Counted from the first letter of the stretch, positions 1-9,450 are shown. The stretch: 11,987 bases of DNA from CAYMST01 sp964393115 (GCA_964393115.1 CAYMST010000143.1:1-11987), one strand, 5' to 3'. Notes: generated by a model from the letters alone, not told the origin. Numbers and translations are program-made.

Positions 1-9
1 TTAGAACAT

Positions 10-81
10 TATATGGAATCCATAAGACAACTACACAAAAGAGTCGATTTCAACAGCGTATTGCTCTATTTTATATCAGCT
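10..81 (+). repeat. Dispersed 72-bp repeat, copy 1 (downstream of the giant gene)
   Basis: Aligns without gaps to 10119-10190 with 53 of 72 bases identical. The best conserved blocks are TACACAAA, GCGTATTGC and ATTTTATATCA. It ends 27 bp from the giant gene's stop codon, on its 3' side. A plus-strand frame is open from position 1 to the TAG at 88-90 and gives a peptide similar to copy 2 (IRxLHK, NxVL, FIS). However, most codon differences change the amino acid, so a noncoding element or decayed gene end is more likely than a conserved protein. The left limit is unknown because the window starts here. Confidence 0.5.
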
Positions 82-103
82 CTTAAATAGACTTCATATA
101 AAT

Positions 104-125
104 CAAACTACTGCTTAAGCAGTTT
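104..125 (-). terminator. Palindrome over the stop codon of the giant gene, possible weak terminator
   Basis: Positions 110-123 are a 14-bp perfect palindrome (ACTGCTTAAGCAGT) covering the last codons and touching the TAG stop. On the mRNA it can form a 5-bp stem with a TTAA loop. With a short bulge, AAAC can pair with GTTT beyond it, and the following bases are T-rich (TTTGATTTAT). The stem is short and half of it is coding, so the termination role is doubtful. Confidence 0.25.
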
Positions 126-3100
126 CATAACCTGCTGGGATTTTCCACTGTCCATGTGGATAAAATACACCCCAGCAACCCAAGACTTCGTATCAATCAG
201 CAACTCGTTTGTGACTGAACTCGATTGGAAAACCTCTTTTCCATTCACATCTACGATATAAACGCTTTTCAAAGACGAAACACTTGAGGTAATCATCAAA
301 CGCGTATCAAATGGATTTGGCGACGCTAGAAGCGTAACCACCTTCTCCACGTTGAGAACTGCTTCACTCAGGTCGTTAACAGTAACGATAAAAGACACTG
401 TTTTGGTCAACCCTGTTTGATCAGTAACGGTCACACTGATGGTATAGCTTGATTTGGTTTCAAAATCAAATATAGCGGCACTCAATAATTGATCCCCACT
501 GATGCTAAAGAAGTCATTGTCACCCCCATCACCCAACGCATAAGTAAACATTTCACCACTGTTATCATCCAAAGCACTAAACTGCCCAATTAGTGTACCT
601 ACAGGTTTATTCTCATCAATTGTTGATGCCGATAGCTCCAACACATGTGGTGCCACGTTTTGCTCGGACACTATCACGGTAAATGTGCTGCTGAAAGTAT
701 TGTTTTCACTTTGTCCATCGTTGGCTGTGACGGTTACTGTGCCTGTCCCTGTTTGTCCTTGTACGGCAGTCACCGTAATAGATTGGTTGCTGTTGTCGAG
801 CTGTACCGTGGCAAATGACAAAGAAGAAGGACTCAAGGTATAGATTACCACCTGCGAGACCTCGTCTGATGGAGGGTTATCGGCAGAAATCAAAATAGTT
901 TGACTTTCAGCACCTCCACGGATCAACTCTACCTGCTGACTAGATAGTGAAAACACTGGGGCATCATTTACGGGATTCACCTCAACAGCGATATTCATCA
1001 TCACATTGCTAATACCATCAGAAGCCTTCAATGTAAGTATAGTATTTCCAGAAACATCCGGCAGACTTGATAACTGCACCAAATCACCGTTTTTGGTTAC
1101 ATCTAACAACGCAGGATCTGTCACTGAAACAGTAAATGTCAACGGATCATTTTCAGGATCACTGAATAAACCGGAGAGGTTATTGGTTACTTGGTAAACC
1201 CCAAAATCTTCTATCAACATGATCGCATCTAAGGTGCTTGTCACCACCGGAGGTTGATTGGACACTACCTGGACAGTAAAAGTGTCAGAGAATACATTGT
1301 TAACACTTTGTCCATCATTTGCCAATAAGGTAAATGTTTGACGACCTGTAGCCCCAGACGCTGGCCTCACTAAGATTTTGGACGTTGCTTGATCGTAAAC
1401 AATCGTAGCAAAGTCAACCGTATCTGGACTTAATGAATATGTAATCGTCTGAGATGCCTCATTTGATGGTGATAAATCCGTCACGTCTATCGAATATGGT
1501 TCAGTCGCCATATTTGGAACGAAAAGCTCACTGGTAGCCAAAGTAAATGTAGGCTCATCATTAACAGGCGTAATCACGATGTCAAAAGTATCCCTCACTA
1601 CTTCTGCTCTTTCATTTGTGAGCACAAGCTCTAGTGTTAGCATGCCAAAAGCATCTGGCATCCCAACAATACGAATCGATTTGGACAGCTCTTCGCCAAC
1701 CTTTTTACCCACTACTTTTTCCCTTTCAGCGACCTTAGGGGGTAAAGGACTTAGCGAACCGGTATTGAGTGTCACATTAGCGATATCGCTACCAGCCAGC
1801 TCATTTAACTCATATGTAAACTCTTGGGCATCACCTTTGAAGAAGATGTTTTCGATAGGGATCGTAAGGTCGACTAAATCCTCTACTCCCGTTTGATCTG
1901 GTATTGGGTTAAGCACTACTGGAGGCACTATCACATCGTTTATCTGAATAATAAATTCAATAGTATCCGATAGCTCACCATCGCTCACAACAAGCTGCAG
2001 CGTATCGGTTCCAAAACCTGAAGCACTAGTAATCTCGATTTGATTCGACGCATTAATACCTACATTGGTGGCGGTCGACTGTCCGAGAATGCTAAATGTC
2101 AACATTTGTCCCTGTTCACTCTCTGGCTGTTCCACTAAGATATCTACCAGCACGGTATCCAAGAAGCCTTCATCTTTAGTGATAAGCGTTGACGAAAGGG
2201 AAAGCTCCGGCTTATCATTCACTTCCGTCACAGAAACCCCTACAGAAGTCGAAGTAGAGCCGTTTGCGGCTGTTGCCGTTAGCGTAATACTTGAATTACC
2301 CACATAGTTTGCTTCTGTCACTGAAACACTAAGCATATTTCCAGATAGGCTTACTGAAATGGCACTTGTATCACTAGAAGCACTAATCGTAAAGATATCA
2401 CCTTCAGGATCTGCAAAAACATTGCTCAAATCAATAGTTTCAGCGTTCGATGCATCTTCCAGGATCGTAATGGACGCTGGTTGATTGTCCACAAAAGGTT
2501 TTTCATTGATATCGTAAGTATTGTTTTCTAAAAGAGAAACTCCTGAAGTAGAGGTATAAACAATATCCAAATCCCCATCCTGATCCATATCAGCAATATC
2601 TAAACCATATGCCCGCGCAGGAACCGATCTGGTTAAGAAAGCAGAGGTATTAAATGCCCCATTACCAAGACCAAGGAAAACCTGTACTCTGCCGTTACCA
2701 GTATTATTATAATATGCGGTGACAAGATCCAGAATGCCATCATTATTCATATCTGCTGTTTCAATCGGCAAGTAGTTTGCAGTGACATTCCCACTTGTCG
2801 AAATCACAGAAGCTGTGGTGAAGACTCTACCTACACTATCGTTGTCAATAACCGATATGAGCGCAGGAACTGTTCCGTAGTTGGTAAAAGCAATATCTGC
2901 ATCTCCGTCATTATCAAAATCACCAACAGCGAGCTTTCTTGCCAAGGAGCTTTCTAAAAGGCTTTCGGCAAAGGTTACGTGGTCACCACTATTGCGATAC
3001 AAGAAAATACCGTTTGGAGTAGCGGCTACCACGTCAATATCGCCATCATTATCAATATCTACTGGTTCCACATCGGTATGAAGACGATTATTGCTAACCA

Positions 3101-6100
3101 CTACATGGGTAGAGCTTCCTACCAATTGTGGTGTCTGATAGATAATTGAGTTTGCTCGTCCTACAATAATATCCAGAATTCCATCACCATTCATATCAGC
3201 TGTTGACAATGATCGGTTGTCCGTACTAGTCCCCGAGAACACTCTATTGGCCACAAAGCTTCCATTTTCAAAATAATGGTACACCATACTTCCAGCACCT
3301 GGACCTCTTCCTATGTTAATGAGGTCGGTAACTCCGTCATTATTTAAATCTGCCATATGAGCGGCAAAAGCCATTACATTCGTATTTCCCAATGGCTCTG
3401 GTGTCCCAAACCTTCCTGTTCCATTTGCACCACGGACGAGCTGCGCTCGGCTACCCAAATTATACCCTACATCCATCGTTCCATTGCCATCAGCGTCACC
3501 AACAGCCACTTGCACGATGTTAGAATTTGATTGACTAAACAGCTGAGTAGAGGTATAACTATTTGAGATGGATAATGAATCAAGCGACTCAACACGGAAG
3601 GCACCGAAGTACGACGTACCAAAGGAAGCGCTCTGAAGCATTAATCCTGGATAAATATAAAACTGAATATTCTCACCGAAAGTAAACCCATCAGTAGGTT
3701 TAAAAACAACAACAGAGTCATTGGAGACCGAGTAATCACCAGAAAGCAACCCACGTTCTCGACTGTGAATCTTGAAGTTATTTTCAACTGAACTTAAACT
3801 AACAGCCCCATTAAACTTAATAGCAATACTATCGCTTGGACTTACAGAAACAGCATTTTTCGCTGGGTACTGATCAATCACCTTAAACTCAAAGGTTTTG
3901 AACCGAAGTTCGAAGGCTTGCATGTGCTTACCTGATGCACTTCTGACTCCTTCCACCGTCACGGTAATATCCGTTCTTGATGGCAATAAATTAGTTGGGT
4001 CAATTACCAAGGAACTATCGCTAGTAGAAGTCGTGAACTCGACCATTTCACTACCTGCCAAAATGGTAATTAGCGAATCCGCAACACTATTTCCATCCAC
4101 CAAATCATCAAACCTGATTTCAATATTAGCCCCAAAGGCTACGCCATCACTTCCTTCAAGAGGTGTAGCATTCACAACGCGCAACTGATCAATAGCAATG
4201 GTAATCTGATTAGAAGTATCGGCATTGCAAGCATTACGTGCTACAAAGAAATACTGTAAACTATCTAGACTCTCAGGTGTAATCGTCAACGTATCACCCA
4301 TGGCTACGCTAGTATTTTGCTGCGTATTATACCATTCGTAGGTCAATGGCAGGTCACTACTCGCTTTCGCGATAAGCGCTACTGAATCCCCTACATTCAC
4401 TAAGGTATCTAAAGTCAAGTTCGTGATCACGATCTCTTTAGTACGCATACCGTCATTTTCAAACGCCCCAATATCTAAGCCATTTCCTACTTTTCGAGAG
4501 TTACCCCCCAAATCCTTTTCATAGAATGATAAATCCAAAAAGGAATCATCTGCGGCATCGATAGCTGGCGAACAAGGAGAAAGAGAGTATGGGTTACCAT
4601 TGTGAGTTTCAAAGAATGGATCAACACTAAAAACATTATTGGATTGAATATTTCTTCGATCTCCTGATTGTCCACCTATCTTAAAGATAGCAGCAGTTGT
4701 TGACCTCAGAGAGTCATGAATTATAGTATTCCTCACAATATTGGCTGCTAAAGTTCCGGTCCAGCTGTTGTCTCCGTAGGCCAAGAAGATACCTGAAGTA
4801 GCAGACTCCATTTTGTTGGCAACTATAGTACTATTCACCACATCTACATAAGCCTTGCTGGCAAAAGCTCTGAACCTCTGAGTAGTTGTTCTAGCCGAAA
4901 ACATGGCATTAAGCGCTCCACCTTCAGTACCGATGATATTATTGGCGACAAGAGAATTAATCAATCTAAACCGTGTAGGTTTATTTTCAGCCAAATCATT
5001 ATACGATCCTCCAATACTACGAGGGGCGTAATTATCAATAATTCTACTATTCCTGATTTCCAAACCGTTTTCACTGGCCACCCCATTAGAGTTTCTTGTA
5101 GTATAGAAAAGCAAATTTGTCGCTAGGTTCCTTTGAAAGACGCAGTTGTCAAATATCAAATAAGCTCTCGCATCTTGAACATAAGCCAGCCGTACCCGGG
5201 AGCCTTCAAGCGTAATACCATCAACAAACGTATTAGTCGCAAAGGCATTTCCTCTGGCCTGAATCAGGAAGTTAGAGTTTTCAGAAAAACTAGCCTCATT
5301 GGCTTCACTTACTACAGAAGTATCATTTCCGGCAATATCACCAGTGATCACCGTCAGGTTGACTAACGGATCACGACTCTCTAGGACCGTTTCTGTCCCT
5401 TCAAACCCTCCATAAATAGACCTACCTGGCTTGATATCAATAAACTCAGCTTGGTTGGAAGCGTCGGTCACTTTGTATGTTCCATCGGCAACCCAAAGCT
5501 GGGCCGGATCATTTGACGCCATATAGGCCAAGCGTAATGAGGTGTAAGCAGTTGCCCAACTTGTCCCATCTTGAATAATACCAGAAGCATTAGCGTCAAC
5601 GTAAACAATTTTCGAAGAGTACACTTTAGAGGCAGTAACCATACACCCTGCTGATGTATTCGCTTCGACTTTAATTGTTTTCACCCCAGAAGTTGGTGTA
5701 TAGTAATGGTTAGTCGTATTCGCCATTAATACGTCATCTTCAAACCAACGGTAAAAAGCAAAACCTGAATCTACTGATATCGTTGACGTATCTCGTTGGA
5801 AGGTAAGAGCATCTGGCAGAGCCTCATGCATCAAGAAGAAGGTTGCTGTATCAGCATTGGCAAAGGTAGCATCAGCTCCAGTGACAAATTGATACTGACC
5901 CTGATTTGCTAGTGTCATACCTTTGATCAAGGTATCAATGGAAACGGGAGCTATCACACCGCCGTCCTTTAACCACTGTACTTCTACGCTAGCACCTCCA
6001 GAAATAGTGAAGGGGTTCAAAAAATCAAGCCCTTCGCATAACTTAACGGTATCTGCTATTTCCCCAACAACTTTCACCGCTGGATCAGCAAGCAACTCGA

Positions 6101-9100
6101 TTTCAGAACCACTCAATAGAATATCATAAAGCTGTATATCATCAATTTCACCAGATAAATAATTATTGAAACTAGAAACACCACTCTTAGCTGCGCCAAA
6201 CAACACTTCCTTGGATAACAACAAAGGAGCGTTAGGCTGAGCATAGGTCAACTGAGCGGCCATTGCACCATCAAGATACAATTCATATACCGCATTAGAG
6301 GCTCTACTTAGCGCTATATGATGGTAGACATCTGGTGAAAAGTAAGTATCCGAAGAGCTCTGAACAGTGGCTAAAAAGAGCTGTGGATCGCTAATACCAT
6401 TTTCTTCTGCTACTCGGAATTTGATCGAGTCATTGACGACTTGGACTTCTAGAAACCCAAAATCCGGAGAAGTACCCGGCTGTTGGAATAAAGTCACCGC
6501 ATTTGTCCCTGAAGGCTTCTTAGCCCAAAAGTCCAACGTGAATTCACCTGCTGAATCCACTGCAAAGGCGTGATTTTGTGGATTGAGTTTGAGCACATCA
6601 TTTCCATCGAAGCTAAGGGCTGACGTTTTATTGCCGAACCTATCTCTCACAAAATTGGCTGAGCTTGTATTGAAGTTATACTGTCTTCCAGATACATCGA
6701 GCAAGTCACCGTTCAAAGGATAATCCGCTAATAAAGTAGTCTTCATTTGAACAACAATCGATTTTGATGTGCTCTTCACTGATGGACTAGTTTGATTGGC
6801 CGTAATGATCAATGTATCACTAGCATTTCGATTGACCGCAGACAGCTTTTTTGTCAACGTAATCGCACCTGTTTGCGCGTCTATTGAAGCTGTGGCAAAC
6901 CCAACATCTGTTTTATTCAAAGCATAGGTGATCACATCTCCCGCCTCATCAGAAGGATTTTGTGGGATAAGGTTGAAGGTATTCGCTAAATCATCAAAAC
7001 GTATAGCAAAGGTATCAGAAATGGAAAACCTTGGTGCATCATCCACTGCCGCAACCACTACGTCAATGGTATCCTTTGCCATGATGGAATCTGCATCCAT
7101 TGCAGTAAAGACTAACGGAACAGTCCCCGTAAAATCAGGTTTGCCTGAAAAGGTAAACGCTGATCCGTTTTGCACCATCAACAGCTGACTAGACACATTG
7201 CTGGAAATACTATCTACCCTATAAGACAAGGTGGAATTATTTACATGCGCGAAATACCCTGATAAATCAACTGTAGCAGAATCCAAATCTTCGGTGAGTG
7301 AAATATCTGGAATTGGGGCAAGCCGGGAAACGGCTGAACTCAGCATGTATAAGGAAGAAACTTCTGCTTGCGTTAAGAACCGATTGTAAATACGTACTTC
7401 ATCTAACGACCCTTGAAAGCCATTTCCTCCGTTACCAAAATATTTAGCGAGTGCAAAAAAGCGTCCATCCGTCTTTAAAGCAGTTGGTGCAGCGTCTGCA
7501 AACTCTTGAACACCGTTGAGATAAAAGCGCAGACTATCACCTGCACTGATGGAAACCACCAGGTGATACCAATTGCTAGGTAACAGCATAGTATCCAAAA
7601 GAGAATACATTGCTACTTGGTTATCAGCGTCTGTGGTTTGAAAATACACCCCGGAGGATCGATAGGAAAAGATTACATTATTGGCCTGTTGATGAACAAA
7701 CACATTTTCAGCAACTCCTGATTGTAGGGTATCCGTTGGCTTAACCCAAATGCTATACGACATCCCGACAGTTCCATCGCCGGGAATAGAAGTATTGAGT
7801 CCATCAGTCCTTTGACCGCTGTACAGTGCTGCACCAGTGGTATTCCCAAATCGATCTGTGCCATATCCTGGGGCACTAAAGATGGAAAGCCATTGATTCC
7901 TTCCACTTCGGTCTCTGATTTGTCCTGATGTATTGATGTTTTGATCTAAGGGATAGAAGGCGGTCATGCCTGACCTAAAGTCAATTTGATAGTTCGTTTC
8001 AAAGGTATTGGAACCCAAATTGCCGTTGCCTGCCAAGTCTGTAACCTTATTCGCAGTCAGTGACACACTTACGTCACCTTCTTCTAAAGGAGTTAGTAGA
8101 ACTTTATATGAAGTGTCATTTATAGCCGTAATCGTCCGTACAATTCCATTTGTGATGGAAAGACTATCTGCCACCAAGCCTCTTATTTTTTCACTAAAGG
8201 AAAAGACCACCGGAATGGCAGGGTTAGTAGTAGCCCCTGACACCTCACTAGACAGAACAACGGTAGGCGCAACCGTCTCATACTCAATAGAGCTAAAAAG
8301 GGAATCACTCGAAATCCCAGCACCAGAAGCGGCTCCTGGAGGAAGGGCAATCGTCACATCACCAATGGCTGTCGGGGTAATTGATACCTGATAAAGTGTG
8401 TTACCCCCTGTCAGACTAGAAACCGTTCCATTTGTCACCACAAAAGAATTCGTTGTAAGTCCAGAAACCGCCTTATCGAAAGTCAGCTGGGCAGTAAAAG
8501 GCGATTGATTTGTGGCAAGATAACCATCAACGGTAAGATTGGGAGCCGAAGACAGCCCTGTTGTAAATGTCCAGTTAGTGGCAGCTATTCCTGCAAAAGG
8601 AATACCACCATCCGAAACAATAGCTCCGCTTGGTACAGCACAACTATACTCGGTGGTATCGGTGAAGGCACTGGACACCGGTACAACAACTAACGCACCC
8701 TGTATACGTAGATCATCCACAGGTATGGTCTCGACCACATGATTAGAGGCTACTTCTCTCACCACGATATTTCCGGTCCCTGCTTCCACAGGCGTATTAA
8801 ACGTCATGGTAAGTGGTAAAGACCTGCTAGCAGCCGTTTCTTGATGTACAGGAAACAATGTAGGCTGGGCAACCCCACCAATTTTGACAGTCATGGCGAT
8901 ATCACTTATAGCAGTACCTGCTCCATGCAACCTACCACCAGTATACCAGTCTGTATTACGATTGCTTTGGCTGTAGGAAATACGCATTGGCCCTCCAATT
9001 ACGGTAGAGAAACGTACCGTATATTTCTGTCCGCTCTGAACAATAATACCCAAGGAGGATATGTTCAATCTATTGGTTCTATTCGAGCCAACCGGCCCGG

Positions 9101-9389
9101 CCTGCATTTGCCCTAATAGAGTTCCTGCAAAACCATCACCCTGATACACCCTTACTAGCACCGTAGCAGTCGATGTATTCACTAGATTTCCTAATTGTAC
9201 CTCATTGATTCGTCCTGTACCACAAGCAGTAAAGGACTGACCAATCGAAGCACTTGTAGTACCTGTGCCTTGAAAGCCGTTGAAGGCTATACCAACATTA
9301 CACGTTTGAGCAACAGATATAAAGTTCAGCATTACCAACACCAGAAGTATGATAAGCAATTTCAAATGACTTAATGTTTTAATTATCAT
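108..9389 (-). CDS. Giant multidomain T9SS-secreted surface protein (LamG / beta-helix / FG-GAP propeller / cadherin-like), 3093 aa
   Basis: Predicted Sec- and type IX-exported exoprotein, probably an adhesin or matrix protein; no catalytic domain was recognised. Residues 1-27 form a signal peptide (Lys4, a Leu/Ile/Val core, cleavage SVA|Q), which supports the ATG at 9389. Modules in order, approximate residues: 29-175 jelly-roll-like; 176-278 Big_5-like Ig; 281-374 and 375-470 Ig-like (FSFSE, DLAGNGN); 474-681 LamG; 690-785 and 787-880 cadherin-like; 882-1100 LamG; 1103-1258 two Ig/PKD-like; 1260-1645 right-handed beta-helix opening YVDANASG and closing LDIGAFE; 1648-1735 Ig-like; 1736-1938 two Big_5-like; 1940-2285 FG-GAP propeller with seven Asp-rich calcium loops; 2290-3005 seven cadherin-like modules, the last a canonical cadherin (DENKP, FDFE); 3019-3093 type A sorting domain (SPNPF, GVYFIHM, basic end). 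The frame is intact over 9.28 kb. No Shine-Dalgarno is seen, which is normal in Bacteroidota. Domain families are recognised by eye; the binding target is unknown. Confidence 0.95.
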   Translation of the reverse strand: MIIKTLSHLKLLIILLVLVMLNFISVAQTCNVGIAFNGFQGTGTTSASIGQSFTACGTGRINEVQLGNLVNTSTATVLVRVYQGDGFAGTLLGQMQAGPVGSNRTNRLNISSLGIIVQSGQKYTVRFSTVIGGPMRISYSQSNRNTDWYTGGRLHGAGTAISDIAMTVKIGGVAQPTLFPVHQETAASRSLPLTMTFNTPVEAGTGNIVVREVASNHVVETIPVDDLRIQGALVVVPVSSAFTDTTEYSCAVPSGAIVSDGGIPFAGIAATNWTFTTGLSSAPNLTVDGYLATNQSPFTAQLTFDKAVSGLTTNSFVVTNGTVSSLTGGNTLYQVSITPTAIGDVTIALPPGAASGAGISSDSLFSSIEYETVAPTVVLSSEVSGATTNPAIPVVFSFSEKIRGLVADSLSITNGIVRTITAINDTSYKVLLTPLEEGDVSVSLTANKVTDLAGNGNLGSNTFETNYQIDFRSGMTAFYPLDQNINTSGQIRDRSGRNQWLSIFSAPGYGTDRFGNTTGAALYSGQRTDGLNTSIPGDGTVGMSYSIWVKPTDTLQSGVAENVFVHQQANNVIFSYRSSGVYFQTTDADNQVAMYSLLDTMLLPSNWYHLVVSISAGDSLRFYLNGVQEFADAAPTALKTDGRFFALAKYFGNGGNGFQGSLDEVRIYNRFLTQAEVSSLYMLSSAVSRLAPIPDISLTEDLDSATVDLSGYFAHVNNSTLSYRVDSISSNVSSQLLMVQNGSAFTFSGKPDFTGTVPLVFTAMDADSIMAKDTIDVVVAAVDDAPRFSISDTFAIRFDDLANTFNLIPQNPSDEAGDVITYALNKTDVGFATASIDAQTGAITLTKKLSAVNRNASDTLIITANQTSPSVKSTSKSIVVQMKTTLLADYPLNGDLLDVSGRQYNFNTSSANFVRDRFGNKTSALSFDGNDVLKLNPQNHAFAVDSAGEFTLDFWAKKPSGTNAVTLFQQPGTSPDFGFLEVQVVNDSIKFRVAEENGISDPQLFLATVQSSSDTYFSPDVYHHIALSRASNAVYELYLDGAMAAQLTYAQPNAPLLLSKEVLFGAAKSGVSSFNNYLSGEIDDIQLYDILLSGSEIELLADPAVKVVGEIADTVKLCEGLDFLNPFTISGGASVEVQWLKDGGVIAPVSIDTLIKGMTLANQGQYQFVTGADATFANADTATFFLMHEALPDALTFQRDTSTISVDSGFAFYRWFEDDVLMANTTNHYYTPTSGVKTIKVEANTSAGCMVTASKVYSSKIVYVDANASGIIQDGTSWATAYTSLRLAYMASNDPAQLWVADGTYKVTDASNQAEFIDIKPGRSIYGGFEGTETVLESRDPLVNLTVITGDIAGNDTSVVSEANEASFSENSNFLIQARGNAFATNTFVDGITLEGSRVRLAYVQDARAYLIFDNCVFQRNLATNLLFYTTRNSNGVASENGLEIRNSRIIDNYAPRSIGGSYNDLAENKPTRFRLINSLVANNIIGTEGGALNAMFSARTTTQRFRAFASKAYVDVVNSTIVANKMESATSGIFLAYGDNSWTGTLAANIVRNTIIHDSLRSTTAAIFKIGGQSGDRRNIQSNNVFSVDPFFETHNGNPYSLSPCSPAIDAADDSFLDLSFYEKDLGGNSRKVGNGLDIGAFENDGMRTKEIVITNLTLDTLVNVGDSVALIAKASSDLPLTYEWYNTQQNTSVAMGDTLTITPESLDSLQYFFVARNACNADTSNQITIAIDQLRVVNATPLEGSDGVAFGANIEIRFDDLVDGNSVADSLITILAGSEMVEFTTSTSDSSLVIDPTNLLPSRTDITVTVEGVRSASGKHMQAFELRFKTFEFKVIDQYPAKNAVSVSPSDSIAIKFNGAVSLSSVENNFKIHSRERGLLSGDYSVSNDSVVVFKPTDGFTFGENIQFYIYPGLMLQSASFGTSYFGAFRVESLDSLSISNSYTSTQLFSQSNSNIVQVAVGDADGNGTMDVGYNLGSRAQLVRGANGTGRFGTPEPLGNTNVMAFAAHMADLNNDGVTDLINIGRGPGAGSMVYHYFENGSFVANRVFSGTSTDNRSLSTADMNGDGILDIIVGRANSIIYQTPQLVGSSTHVVVSNNRLHTDVEPVDIDNDGDIDVVAATPNGIFLYRNSGDHVTFAESLLESSLARKLAVGDFDNDGDADIAFTNYGTVPALISVIDNDSVGRVFTTASVISTSGNVTANYLPIETADMNNDGILDLVTAYYNNTGNGRVQVFLGLGNGAFNTSAFLTRSVPARAYGLDIADMDQDGDLDIVYTSTSGVSLLENNTYDINEKPFVDNQPASITILEDASNAETIDLSNVFADPEGDIFTISASSDTSAISVSLSGNMLSVSVTEANYVGNSSITLTATAANGSTSTSVGVSVTEVNDKPELSLSSTLITKDEGFLDTVLVDILVEQPESEQGQMLTFSILGQSTATNVGINASNQIEITSASGFGTDTLQLVVSDGELSDTIEFIIQINDVIVPPVVLNPIPDQTGVEDLVDLTIPIENIFFKGDAQEFTYELNELAGSDIANVTLNTGSLSPLPPKVAEREKVVGKKVGEELSKSIRIVGMPDAFGMLTLELVLTNERAEVVRDTFDIVITPVNDEPTFTLATSELFVPNMATEPYSIDVTDLSPSNEASQTITYSLSPDTVDFATIVYDQATSKILVRPASGATGRQTFTLLANDGQSVNNVFSDTFTVQVVSNQPPVVTSTLDAIMLIEDFGVYQVTNNLSGLFSDPENDPLTFTVSVTDPALLDVTKNGDLVQLSSLPDVSGNTILTLKASDGISNVMMNIAVEVNPVNDAPVFSLSSQQVELIRGGAESQTILISADNPPSDEVSQVVIYTLSPSSLSFATVQLDNSNQSITVTAVQGQTGTGTVTVTANDGQSENNTFSSTFTVIVSEQNVAPHVLELSASTIDENKPVGTLIGQFSALDDNSGEMFTYALGDGGDNDFFSISGDQLLSAAIFDFETKSSYTISVTVTDQTGLTKTVSFIVTVNDLSEAVLNVEKVVTLLASPNPFDTRLMITSSVSSLKSVYIVDVNGKEVFQSSSVTNELLIDTKSWVAGVYFIHMDSGKSQQVMKLLKQ
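660..1565 (-). repeat. Duplicated cadherin-like modules (B-type) separated by an A-type module
   Basis: Residues ~2609-2709 and ~2806-2910 are clear paralogues. Both have an S-x-E-x-S-Q turn followed by I-x-Y-x-L-S-P, then FAT, a T-G-x-x-T core, ANDGQSxNN and F-S-x-T-F-T-V. Between them, ~2710-2805 is a different type with an ILEDF-like Glu-Asp opening, SDPENDPL and KASDG. DNA similarity is also visible, for example around 690-725 and 1290-1325, where 'cactttgtccatc' recurs. A more diverged B-type module lies far upstream at residues ~787-880 (PSDEAG, ITYAL, FATASID). This suggests growth of the gene by duplication of A+B pairs. Confidence 0.75.
2530..3575 (-). repeat. Seven FG-GAP/VCBS-type repeats encoding a calcium-binding beta-propeller
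   Basis: This is an internal part of the giant gene. Seven Asp-rich loops are spaced about 46-55 residues apart: DADGNGTMD (~residue 1964), DLNNDGVTD (~2014), DMNGDGILD (~2065), DIDNDGDID (~2111), DFDNDGDAD (~2157), DMNNDGILD (~2212) and DMDQDGDLD (~2267). Each fits the DxDxDG-type calcium loop between two strands of an FG-GAP blade. Seven blades is the complete number for the integrin-alpha-like fold, so a closed propeller is likely. Only the first loop deviates, having G-N-G where the others have N/D/Q-D-G or G-D-G. The loop DNA is visible as repeated minus-strand GATATxxATxATGATGG-like stretches. Confidence 0.88.
4452..5614 (-). other. Right-handed parallel beta-helix domain within the giant protein
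   Basis: Residues ~1260-1645 open with VYVDANASG followed by DGTSWATAY and ADGTYK, the usual entry of 'choice-of-anchor Q' / pectin-lyase-fold domains. The body has short Asn-rich rungs (FDNCVFQRN, IRNSRIIDN, LINSLVANN, VVNSTIVANK, VRNTIIHD). It ends with LSPCSPAID and LDIGAFE, where the same family ends. No catalytic Lys/Arg/Asp set could be assigned, so I read it as structural or glycan-binding. The closing motif matches DIGADQY in the neighbouring gene, so both neighbours carry related folds. Confidence 0.82.
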
Positions 9390-9414
9390 ATTAATTGAAG
9401 GTTTATTAATATTT

Positions 9415-9450
9415 CACAACTAGCAATTCATTTCGATTTGTATATCCAAA
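9415..9450 (-). promoter_or_regulatory. Possible Bacteroidota-type promoter of the giant gene
   Basis: On the minus strand TAGTTGTG (9422-9415) matches the Bacteroidota -7 element TAnnTTTG at all but one fixed base. A TTTG that could serve as the -33 element lies at 9450-9447. The spacer of 24 bp is longer than the usual ~19-21, which weakens the call. It would give a leader of only ~20 nt before the ATG at 9389, and no better pair was found in the 170 bp upstream. Confidence 0.2.

Noticed and set aside
1579..1896. 105-codon plus-strand open frame inside the giant gene
   Set aside because: It lies wholly antisense to cadherin-like modules with a Ser/Thr-rich composition that mirrors the real strand; it is a shadow of the coding frame, like the other plus-strand frames within 1006-9116.
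8008..8391. 127-codon plus-strand open frame, the longest antisense frame
   Set aside because: It is fully covered by the Ig-like modules of the giant gene, which have clear family motifs. No independent start signals or domains were seen.
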